Source: Clostridia bacterium (GTDB taxonomy: Bacteria; Bacillota; Clostridia; Oscillospirales; CAG-272). Taken from it: DNA of 18,015 nucleotides. Below the pieces are notes generated by a model. It was not told the DNA's origin, made no database searches, and was given only the letters and a program-made list of their open reading frames with translations. Within the stretch, counting starts at the first letter, position 1; every line of letters begins with the position of its first letter. The stretch spans positions 1-18,015 of the forward strand of contig CAAFLY010000303.1 in NCBI GenBank assembly GCA_900763885.1, in the 5' to 3' direction. A program made the position numbers and the translations under genes. Shown here piece after piece: positions 7,796 to 13,728 of this stretch.

Positions 7796-9325
7796 ATGAA
7801 AAGACGCATACTCTGCCTGCTGCTCGTTCTTCTGCAAGCAGGAATGGTGGCGTGCGGCAATGCGGAGGGTGGACCCGAATCCGGAGAAACCAAATCCGCG
7901 GATGTGCAGACGGAAAACGGGACGGAATCGGAAACGGAAGCGGTCGATCCCTTCGCGGGCTTTAATTACGACGGAAAGGATTTCCGCATCTACACCAGCA
8001 CCAACATCGCGGCGGTTTCTCTCGGCAACTCCAACTACATGATCGAGGGACCGGAGGAACTGACCGGAGACGCGGCACCCGACGCGGCATATGAGCGCAA
8101 TATTGCCGTGGAGGATCTCTTGAACGTCCATTTCACCTATGAGCATCTCGACAACCGGTACGACCAGGTGAACGCGACGATCAAAAAGTACATCACAGCG
8201 GGCGAGGACGCGTATGACCTCATCATCAACGACATGTACGGACTCTCTCCGCTCACCTCAGAGGGCATGTTCTACAACATCCTCGACGGCAAGCATTTCG
8301 ATTTCTCCAAGCCATGGTGGTACGAAGATTTCATGAGCGACGTCGCCATCAACTCGAATTACCAGTATATGCTCGGCGGCGACTACTTCATCGACATTCT
8401 CCGCTGCTCACACTGTCTCTTCTACAACAAATCCCTGTACGAAAAAATGACTGGAGACGGGGAGGGACTGTACGACGTGGTGCTTGCCGGAGACTGGACC
8501 TTCGACGCGTTCAACACCCTCGTGGAAGAGTCCTATGTGGATCTCAACGGCGACGGCAAGAAGGATACCGGAGATCAGTTCGGCTACGCGGCGTTTGAAA
8601 CGTGGGGACCGATGATCCCGTTCCTCATCAGCGCGGATCCCGGTTATATTGCGCGGCGTTCCGACGGATACCCGGAGATCACGATCAACAACGAAAAGGG
8701 CGTGTACCTGCTCGATCAGCTCTACCGGCTCATGTGCACCACCGACGGCTGCATCACGTCCGGTCTCACCGAGGAACAGGTCGTCAATACGTTCACAGAG
8801 GGACGTTCCCTCTTCATTGGCTACCAGCGGCTCGGTTCTCTGGAAAACGCGACAATCCGCGAGATGGAAGACGGTCTGGGCGTTGTGCCGTATCCGAAGC
8901 TCGATGAAAACCAGAAGAATTACGTCACCAGCACCCACGATACCGCAGAGATCGGCGTGATCCCGGTGACGCTTCCCCCGACGGCGCTGGACTACATCAG
9001 TGCCGTGGTCGAGGTACTCTGCCGCGAGACGTACAAAAACGTATTGCCGGTGTACTACGAATCCTCGCTGAAGATGAAGTATACGCGCGACGACACCTCC
9101 GCAAAGATGATCGACATCGTGCACGACAACATTGGAAACTCCTTCGCCCTCGCGTACAACATATCGCTGAATGAGATCCTGACCAGCGGTCTTTACAACG
9201 GGGACAACATTGCCGCGAAGAAGAACGATTTTGCATCCGCCTACGCCAAGAGAGAAAAGGTCGCCCTCCAGAAGCTCGATAAAATCATCGAAAACTTTGA
9301 GGCAATGAAGGCGGAACAGCAGTAA
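7796..9325 (+). CDS. ABC-type extracellular solute-binding lipoprotein
   Basis: This 509-residue exported protein has a signal peptide with lipobox MVAC and lipidated Cys20, then an acidic linker (21-50). The mature part fits extracellular solute-binding proteins of ABC importers: DAAYERNIAVEDLLNV (95-110), YDLIINDMYG (140-149), WWYEDF (174-179), LFYNKSLYEK (208-217), WTFDAF (234-239) and the C-terminal helical region. A calcium-loop-like DLNGDGKKDTGD (249-260) is typical of many clostridial binding proteins. ATG 7796 follows AAAGGAG at seven bases; an upstream GTG at 7739 would lack that spacing and the signal peptide. It is transcribed alone, divergently from the propeller lipoproteins, and ends at a strong terminator. 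It is not closely similar to its three neighbours. The ligand is unknown and no permease or ATPase gene follows. Confidence 0.9.
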   Translation: MKRRILCLLLVLLQAGMVACGNAEGGPESGETKSADVQTENGTESETEAVDPFAGFNYDGKDFRIYTSTNIAAVSLGNSNYMIEGPEELTGDAAPDAAYERNIAVEDLLNVHFTYEHLDNRYDQVNATIKKYITAGEDAYDLIINDMYGLSPLTSEGMFYNILDGKHFDFSKPWWYEDFMSDVAINSNYQYMLGGDYFIDILRCSHCLFYNKSLYEKMTGDGEGLYDVVLAGDWTFDAFNTLVEESYVDLNGDGKKDTGDQFGYAAFETWGPMIPFLISADPGYIARRSDGYPEITINNEKGVYLLDQLYRLMCTTDGCITSGLTEEQVVNTFTEGRSLFIGYQRLGSLENATIREMEDGLGVVPYPKLDENQKNYVTSTHDTAEIGVIPVTLPPTALDYISAVVEVLCRETYKNVLPVYYESSLKMKYTRDDTSAKMIDIVHDNIGNSFALAYNISLNEILTSGLYNGDNIAAKKNDFASAYAKREKVALQKLDKIIENFEAMKAEQQ

Positions 9326-9344
9326 CAGCCGCATATTCCACACC

Positions 9345-9384
9345 ACCCGGAGAATCCCCCTGGATTTTCCGGGTTTTTGTTTTT
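9345..9384 (+). terminator. Intrinsic terminator of the plus-strand binding-protein gene
   Basis: ACCCGGAGAATCC (9345-9357) pairs with GGATTTTCCGGGT (9362-9374) through 13 positions with one G-U pair and a four-base loop. A T-rich run follows (9374-9384). It begins 20 bp after the TAA stop. Confidence 0.92.
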
Positions 9385-9390
9385 GGAAGC

Positions 9391-9422
9391 AAAAAAGGAG
9401 GTACCTCAGGGGTATCTCCTTT
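9391..9422 (-). terminator. Intrinsic terminator facing the small membrane-protein gene
   Basis: AAAGGAGGTACC (9394-9405) and GGTATCTCCTTT (9411-9422) form a 12-position stem with one mismatched or wobble pair and a five-base loop. On the minus strand it is followed by T residues (complement of A at 9391-9396). It should end transcripts arriving from the gene at 9533-9973 and lies back to back with the preceding plus-strand terminator. Confidence 0.8.
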
Positions 9423-9445
9423 GCGTGTTATCTGTTATTTTGTAA

Positions 9446-9532
9446 ATGCGCTGCCAAAATCGTTTTTTTGCGTCACAAGGCTTGGATTTGAGGTTTTATT
9501 GCCACAAAAATGACTCGAAATCAGCGTTTTCC
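9446..9532 (-). repeat. Short intergenic repeat, copy C (87 bp)
   Basis: On the plus strand it begins ATGCGCTGCC..AATCG and ends GAAATCAGCGTTTTCC, the same ends as the copy at 13645-13728. The inner arms TTGAG (9488-9492) and CTCGA (9514-9518) can pair with one wobble. In the minus direction it starts immediately after the stop codon of the small membrane-protein gene. Confidence 0.6.
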
Positions 9533-9973
9533 TCAATACAGCAGATTCATATAGATGTAATATAAGGCGAACAGGACGCTGCCGATGATCAGTACCGCAA
9601 GCAGCAGAGTGAAGGTCAGGCTCTTATAGAACAGCGTCGCGGCAAAGAGGAACAGGCACAGCGCGAAAATCATCGCCGGGGTAATCGGATACCGTCTCGT
9701 GTCGAGCTTCTTCACCAGCGACCACACAAGGTATCCACAGGCTGCCAATGCCATCGCACCGAACACCCATACCAGCACGGGGCAGACGCGGAATACAAAC
9801 GAATATTCCCGATTGCTGTCCGCGCGCACATAGTCCAGCAGACTGCCAATGATGAAATCTGCCAGCACCAGAATGAGGATCCGGTAGGTTACGATCTTTC
9901 CGGCCTCCTCGCGGGACAATCCCTTCGTGTTCTTATCGAGCTTTACAGATTGATTATGTTTCGCCATATCCAT
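9533..9973 (-). CDS. Small four-helix integral membrane protein, unknown function
   Basis: I do not recognise this 146-residue protein. It has a charged, lysine-rich N-terminus (1-29) and four likely membrane segments at about 30-49, 61-87, 99-115 and 118-143. There are no catalytic motifs. ATG 9973 is the first start in the open frame, but it lacks a well-placed ribosome-binding site. The strong AAAGGAG at 10007-10013 instead serves an ATG at 10000, whose frame is closed by TAA directly before ATG 9973. The arrangement TAA-ATG suggests reinitiation, or a gene shortened by a nonsense change. An alternative start at ATG 9967 is possible. It follows rsmE on the same strand and ends at a terminator. 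Confidence 0.75.
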   Translation of the reverse strand: MDMAKHNQSVKLDKNTKGLSREEAGKIVTYRILILVLADFIIGSLLDYVRADSNREYSFVFRVCPVLVWVFGAMALAACGYLVWSLVKKLDTRRYPITPAMIFALCLFLFAATLFYKSLTFTLLLAVLIIGSVLFALYYIYMNLLY

Positions 9974-10000
9974 TTATCCGTCGATCACACCGCGCGGCAT
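9974..10000 (-). CDS. Eight-codon leader ORF in frame with the membrane-protein gene
   Basis: The ORF reads MPRGVIDG and stops at TAA (9974-9976), directly abutting ATG 9973. It has the best Shine-Dalgarno site in the area, AAAGGAG at 10007-10013, six bases upstream. It may be a coupling leader peptide, or the original N-terminus of the membrane protein cut by a stop codon. Confidence 0.4.
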   Translation of the reverse strand: MPRGVIDG

Positions 10001-10011
10001 GATCCACTCCT

Positions 10012-10149
10012 TTACTTGATAATCACCGAACCGGTCATTTTCCCGTTTTCGGTTGTACTGCCGATCCCCACCCGCGTCTTTGAATTCCGATTTTCCAATA
10101 GGCATTCGTACCGCAGCCAGGACTCGGCTGAATTTTCACTGCATTTCAT
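10012..10149 (-). CDS. Possible 45-residue ORF overlapping the end of rsmE
   Basis: The ATG at 10149 overlaps the last codons of rsmE by 14 bases in another frame. The ORF encodes 45 residues ending GKMTGSVIIK, and its TAA overlaps the next Shine-Dalgarno site. No ribosome-binding site precedes it, so expression would need coupling to rsmE. The open frame fills the 160-bp gap, but I do not recognise the product; it may be chance or a gene remnant. Confidence 0.25.
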   Translation of the reverse strand: MKCSENSAESWLRYECLLENRNSKTRVGIGSTTENGKMTGSVIIK

Positions 10150-10876
10150 AGGTCTGCGACAAACACGCAAGCACAAATACCGCAGCCGTTTCCGTGCGCA
10201 GGATCCGCTTGCCCAGCCCGCACATCCGCACGCCGGTCTTTCGCGCCAGCTCCGCTTCCTCTGGGGCAAATCCGCCTTCCGGTCCGACCACAATCGCGAT
10301 CTTCTCCGGAACGCCGACGACCGCATCGGTACACCGCGGCAATGGTTGAACCCCCTCGCCCTCGTAGCAGAAAAGCGGCAGGTCCCAATCGGCGATCTCG
10401 TCGATCACATCGGCAAACCGCATCGGGGGCGCAACGGTGGGGATCACGCCTCGACCACACTGCTTTGCCGCCTCGGACGCGATTTTCTGCCAGCGATCCA
10501 CCTTGCGCGCGCCGTCCTTCGGGTCCCATTTGACCGTCGCACGGCTCGTGATGACCGGAACAATCCGTACCGCTCCGGTTTCCACCGCCTTCTGGATCAC
10601 GGTTTCCATTTTGTCGCCTTTGCACAACGCCTGATAGACCACGGCTTTGTACGGCGGTTCCGTTTCGGATCGCGTTTCGGAGACGATCTGGAGGATCACC
10701 GGATCTCCGCCGGAAAGAAAGATCGTCTCGTATTCGATCCCGGTCTCCGGTACACACACAATGACGCTCTCGCCGCACCGCATACGCAGCACGCGGGTCA
10801 TATGATGCGCGTCCTCTCCGCAAATGGTGACGCGACCGTTCTCCACCGCGCCCGGCTCCACAAAAAATCTCGGCAT
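10136..10876 (-). CDS. rsmE: 16S rRNA (uracil-1498-N3)-methyltransferase RsmE
   Basis: RsmE transfers a methyl group from SAM to N3 of U1498 in 16S rRNA, in the small-subunit decoding region, in the cytoplasm. The 246-residue product has the usual family length. It starts with MPRFFVE, has EDAHHMTRVLRMRCGE (21-36) in the N-terminal RNA-binding part, and then the SPOUT-fold methyltransferase signatures: ALCKGDKMETVIQKAVE (83-99), SEAAKQCGR (134-142), IVVGPEGGF (195-203) and LGKRILRTETA (221-231). I chose ATG 10876 because family members begin MPRFF, although no clear Shine-Dalgarno sequence precedes it. A GTG at 10927 would add 17 unlikely residues. It has its own consensus promoter and follows prmA, as is common in Firmicutes. 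Confidence 0.93.
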   Translation of the reverse strand: MPRFFVEPGAVENGRVTICGEDAHHMTRVLRMRCGESVIVCVPETGIEYETIFLSGGDPVILQIVSETRSETEPPYKAVVYQALCKGDKMETVIQKAVETGAVRIVPVITSRATVKWDPKDGARKVDRWQKIASEAAKQCGRGVIPTVAPPMRFADVIDEIADWDLPLFCYEGEGVQPLPRCTDAVVGVPEKIAIVVGPEGGFAPEEAELARKTGVRMCGLGKRILRTETAAVFVLACLSQTYEMQ

Positions 10877-10990
10877 ATCCGACACCCAACGTTTCGCGGC
10901 ACCTGAGAGACAGCTGTCCCGCGGCACCGACGGTTCATTCGCACTTGAACGGCGGAGGCGAAAAAGTCCCTCACGTCAACATACCAAAGT

Positions 10991-11019
10991 ATTATACTAT
11001 AAAAACGGCGTTTTGTCAA
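10991..11019 (-). promoter_or_regulatory. Consensus sigma-A promoter of rsmE
   Basis: Read on the minus strand, TTGACA (11014-11019) and TATAAT (10991-10996) are both exact consensus and separated by 17 bp. Transcription would begin near 10984, leaving a leader of about 108 nt before ATG 10876. It is one of the strongest promoters in the window. Confidence 0.9.
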
Positions 11020-11125
11020 ATCCTTTCCGGGATTTTTCCGACGCGAACGCAAATGTTTACAATAATTTCATGTTTTAGGGACGCTTGTCGGTCTTCCGTG
11101 TGTGCTTTTGGGATCCCGTTTGCCG

Positions 11126-12049
11126 TTATCTCTGTACACACGCGCAGTACCAGCCGTTTTCATGCGCGTCTTTCACGATATGGAATCCGTTTGCTGTGAG
11201 CGCGCTTACCACCTCGTCGGCGCGTTCCTCGATGATCCCGGACACGATGAAACAACCATCCTCCTTCATGTACGCTCCGACATCCGGTGCGAGCCGGATG
11301 ATGATGTCCGCGACGATATTGGCGACCACCACGTCATACCGCTTCTCCGGCACCTGCTTCAACAGATCGGACACCGCGCATTCCACCACAGGGGTGTGAT
11401 TCAGCGCCGCGTTTTCCTTCGCGATCCGAATGGCGACCGGGTCAATATCGCACGCAAAGCAGTCTCCGGCGCCGAGCTTGGCGGCACAGATCGCAAGGAT
11501 CCCGGAGCCGCAGCCGACGTCCAGTACAGACGAGCCGGGTCTCACAAAATCCTCCAGCATCGCCGCGCAAAGTCTGGTCGTTTCATGGGTGCCGGTGCCG
11601 AACGCCATGCCGGGATCCATCAGAACGGTCAATTCCTCCGGCGAGGGGGTATATTTCTCCCACACCGGGACGATCACGAGCCGTCTGCCGGTCTTGATGG
11701 GTTTATAATATTTCTTCCACGAATCCGCCCAGTCTTCCTCGGACACGCCCGTCTGCTCTATGGTCACGGGAATGCCGAGATCCGCAAAACGGCTCTTGAT
11801 AAACAGCACGGACTCCGCGGGAGACTTCACCTCGGGCAGAAAGATCGACACATACGCCACGGTGCGGTCGGCCTCCAGAATGCTTTCGTCGATGAGATCG
11901 CCGTACACACCGTCCAGCTCCTTGTCCACATCGGAGTAATCCTCGATCATCAGTCCGTTGTCCACCATGCTCATCACACCGGACACGGTCTCCAGATCCG
12001 CCACATTACACCGCACGCGCACCTGTATCCAGTTCTGATTTTCTTCCAT
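11126..12049 (-). CDS. prmA: Ribosomal protein L11 methyltransferase PrmA
   Basis: PrmA uses SAM to trimethylate amino groups of ribosomal protein L11 in the cytoplasm. The 307-residue product has the normal family length: an N-terminal substrate-recognition domain (about 1-100), the conserved DPGMAFGTGTHETT (145-158), the SAM-binding motif VLDVGCGSG (175-183), the acidic DIDP (201-204) and NIVADI (244-249), corresponding to the NILA-type motif. ATG 12049 is preceded by AAAGGA at about ten bases and gives the expected N-terminus; an upstream in-frame start at 12109 would run through the leader hairpin. Placement after dnaJ and before rsmE is the conserved Firmicutes order. Expression may be attenuated by the terminator-like hairpin in its leader. 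Confidence 0.94.
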   Translation of the reverse strand: MEENQNWIQVRVRCNVADLETVSGVMSMVDNGLMIEDYSDVDKELDGVYGDLIDESILEADRTVAYVSIFLPEVKSPAESVLFIKSRFADLGIPVTIEQTGVSEEDWADSWKKYYKPIKTGRRLVIVPVWEKYTPSPEELTVLMDPGMAFGTGTHETTRLCAAMLEDFVRPGSSVLDVGCGSGILAICAAKLGAGDCFACDIDPVAIRIAKENAALNHTPVVECAVSDLLKQVPEKRYDVVVANIVADIIIRLAPDVGAYMKEDGCFIVSGIIEERADEVVSALTANGFHIVKDAHENGWYCACVQR

Positions 12050-12080
12050 TTTAATATGATCCTTTCGGTTCGTCGGTATC

Positions 12081-12120
12081 AAAAACGGGCATATTCCGCC
12101 GTGTGGCACGATATACCCGT
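12081..12120 (-). terminator. Terminator-like hairpin in the prmA leader
   Basis: On the minus strand ACGGGTATAT (12120-12111) pairs with ATATGCCCGT (12094-12085) over ten positions with one G-U pair. The 16-nt loop can itself form CGTG/CACG, and a run of five T (12085-12081) follows. It lies downstream of the prmA promoter, so it could attenuate prmA, and it could also end dnaJ transcripts. I found no other terminator for dnaJ. Confidence 0.65.
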
Positions 12121-12138
12121 TTCCCGAATACGTATTCT

Positions 12139-12167
12139 ATTATACCACATTCCACCGCAATCCGCAA
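12139..12167 (-). promoter_or_regulatory. Sigma-A promoter of prmA
   Basis: On the minus strand TATAAT (12139-12144) carries an extended TGG before it and a TTGCGG -35 box (12162-12167) at 17 bp. Transcription would start near 12132, about 12 nt before the terminator-like hairpin. Confidence 0.75.
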
Positions 12168-12256
12168 GAGGAATCTGGAAATTCTCGGAAATCCCCACGT
12201 GTCGGGCACAAGAAACGCGGTTTATCGCCATGCTGTTTCCCTGCCGCGCCGGACGG

Positions 12257-13402
12257 TCAATCCTTGCCGAAGAATTTCTTTTTGAAGAATTTGCTCCGCT
12301 TGGCGTATTTATCGTCCCCACAGCTTGCCGCAAACTGCTGCAAGAGATCCTTCTGCTCACGATTCAGGCCGCGCGGGGTTTCCACGACGACCGTAAAGTT
12401 GAGATTGCCGCGGTATTTCGGATTGTTCACCCGCTGTACGCCGCGATTTCGGAGCGTGAAGGTGGTTCCGGTCTGCGTTCCCTCTGGGATCGTGTATTTT
12501 TCCGTACCTTCCAGAGTCGGAATATCGATCTCCGCACCGAGCGCCGCTTCCACAAACGTGATCGGCACCTCGCAGTACAAATCGTCGCCTTCACGTTCAA
12601 AGATCGCGTGCGGCCGGACGGAGATGAGAATGTTGAGATCGCCCGCGCTGCCGCCGTTCATGCCATCGGAACCCTGACCGCGTAGTGTGATCGTCTGTCC
12701 GTCGTCGATCCCGGCGGGAATGCTGACATCCAGCCTCTTGGACGCGCGCACATATCCATTGCCCTTGCATTCCGGACACGGCTTTTCGATGATCTTGCCC
12801 TTGCCGCGGCACGTTTCGCACACCTTCTGCGTCTGCATGATACCGAATGCCGTGCGCTGCTGGACACGGACCTGACCGCTGCCGCCGCAGGTCGGACACG
12901 TTTTCGGATTGGAGCCCTTTGCCGCGCCACTGCCGCCGCATTCACTGCACTTCTGAATCCGCTGGAACGAAATCTCCTTCTTGCAGCCGAACACCGCTTC
13001 CTCAAACGACAGAGTCAGCCGTGTGGTGATGCTGTCGCCGCGGATCGGACCGTTTCTTCTGCTGCTCCCGGTCGCTGCGCCTCCGAAAAAGCTTGAGAAG
13101 ATGTCGTTGATGTCGAAATCGCCGAATCCGCCAAAGCCGCCGAATCCGCCTGCGCCCATACCGGACGACGGATCGAACGCCGCGTGACCGTACTGGTCGT
13201 ATTTCGCGCGCTTATCGGGATCGGACAGCACGTCATACGCCTCGTTGACCTCCTTGAATTTCCGCTCTGCCTCTGCGTCTCCCGGGTTCATATCCGGATG
13301 GTACTTTTTCGCAAGTGTCCGGTACGCCCGCTTGATCTCCCCTTCGTCTGCGCCTTTCTGGACGCCTAAGACCTCATAATAATCCCGTTTTTCTTCTGCC
13401 AT
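12257..13402 (-). CDS. dnaJ: Chaperone DnaJ (Hsp40)
   Basis: DnaJ delivers unfolded proteins to DnaK and stimulates its ATPase. The 381-residue protein is a complete type I DnaJ: J-domain (about 6-70) with HPD at 35-37; Gly/Phe-rich linker (79-108) including GGFGGFGGFGDF; four zinc-binding CxxCxGxG motifs at 152-159, 169-176, 195-202 and 209-216; then the C-terminal substrate and dimerisation domains. I chose ATG 13402 (MAEEKRDYYEVLG) from the family N-terminus. A GTG four codons upstream at 13414 sits almost on the only SD-like AGGG, which is about 12 bases from the ATG, so translation initiation may be weak. It is separated from dnaK by 326 bp containing two repeats and its own -10 box, and has no CIRCE. 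Confidence 0.95.
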   Translation of the reverse strand: MAEEKRDYYEVLGVQKGADEGEIKRAYRTLAKKYHPDMNPGDAEAERKFKEVNEAYDVLSDPDKRAKYDQYGHAAFDPSSGMGAGGFGGFGGFGDFDINDIFSSFFGGAATGSSRRNGPIRGDSITTRLTLSFEEAVFGCKKEISFQRIQKCSECGGSGAAKGSNPKTCPTCGGSGQVRVQQRTAFGIMQTQKVCETCRGKGKIIEKPCPECKGNGYVRASKRLDVSIPAGIDDGQTITLRGQGSDGMNGGSAGDLNILISVRPHAIFEREGDDLYCEVPITFVEAALGAEIDIPTLEGTEKYTIPEGTQTGTTFTLRNRGVQRVNNPKYRGNLNFTVVVETPRGLNREQKDLLQQFAASCGDDKYAKRSKFFKKKFFGKD

Positions 13403-13453
13403 ATCTATGACCACGCCCTATCTATGTCCCACACAGACAAAACGCCTTTCTCT

Positions 13454-13482
13454 ATTATAGTTTTCGGCTGCGCTGAATTCAT
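13454..13482 (-). promoter_or_regulatory. Probable dnaJ promoter
   Basis: On the minus strand an exact TATAAT (13454-13459) lies 17 bp from a weak -35, ATGAAT (13477-13482). Transcription would begin near 13447, about 45 nt before ATG 13402. The -35 box falls inside the intergenic repeat at 13469-13528. Confidence 0.55.
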
Positions 13483-13528
13483 CGAATATATGAGGTTTCG
13501 CACAAATCTACCTCAAATCAGCGTTTCC
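13469..13528 (-). repeat. Short intergenic repeat, copy A (60 bp)
   Basis: The plus strand begins TGCGCTGAATTCATCG and ends AATCAGCGTTTCC. The outer arms CGCTGA and TCAGCG pair, and the inner arms TGAGGT (13491-13496) and ACCTCA (13510-13515) form a perfect stem around a 13-nt loop. The same two-stem plan is seen at 16347-16397 with different inner-stem bases. Confidence 0.65.
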
Positions 13529-13571
13529 TTTACTGTCCGCAAAAACGGCAATACAGGAGGAACCGTTTTCG

Positions 13572-13715
13572 ATGATCCCCCCTGCTTCCCGCTATGGGTC
13601 ATGCGCTCCGACGGAGGTTCCGCGGGAGACACAAACTTTTATGGATGTGCTGCATCAATCGCGTTTTGTACTGAAAAGCGCTAATATATGGATCTTCAGC
13701 GCAAAAGCAACCTGA
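13572..13715 (+). CDS. Possible 47-residue ORF between dnaJ and dnaK
   Basis: ATG 13572 is preceded by AGGAGGAA (13555-13562) at nine bases, an excellent Shine-Dalgarno arrangement, and the frame runs 47 codons to TGA 13713-13715. The product begins MIPPASRYGS, has no signal peptide or known motif, and its end overlaps repeat copy B. It is antisense to its neighbours and I see no clear promoter. It may be a small gene, part of a mobile segment, or chance. Confidence 0.3.
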   Translation: MIPPASRYGSCAPTEVPRETQTFMDVLHQSRFVLKSANIWIFSAKAT

Positions 13716-13728
13716 AATCAGCGTATCC
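13645..13728 (-). repeat. Short intergenic repeat, copy B (84 bp)
   Basis: The plus strand begins ATGTGCTGC..AATCG and ends GAAATCAGCGTATCC, matching the ends of the copy at 9446-9532. The inner arms TTCAG (13695-13699) and CTGAA (13712-13716) pair around a 12-nt loop. It starts directly after the dnaK stop codon in the minus direction. Confidence 0.65.

Larger units (their letters stand above)
13403..13728. other. dnaK-dnaJ intergenic region
   Basis: This 326-bp gap is unusual for the cluster. It contains two copies of a short structured repeat, a dnaJ promoter and a plus-strand 47-codon ORF with a strong Shine-Dalgarno site, all listed separately. Between the repeats GGAACC (13559-13564) and GGTTCC (13616-13621) form a spaced inverted repeat. 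No terminator with a U-tract is evident after dnaK. Confidence 0.6.

Noticed and set aside
10877..10984. T-box or other leader regulator before rsmE
   Set aside because: The leader of about 108 nt has no T-box sequence and no terminator hairpin, only a short GACAGCTGTC palindrome.
11102..12685. A 527-codon plus-strand frame across prmA, its leader and the end of dnaJ
   Set aside because: It crosses the promoter and the terminator-like hairpin of prmA and the ends of two well-supported minus-strand genes, with no ribosome-binding site.
13555..13640. Riboswitch between dnaK and dnaJ
   Set aside because: The inverted repeats there match no riboswitch core I recognise, and they lie upstream of the predicted dnaJ transcription start.
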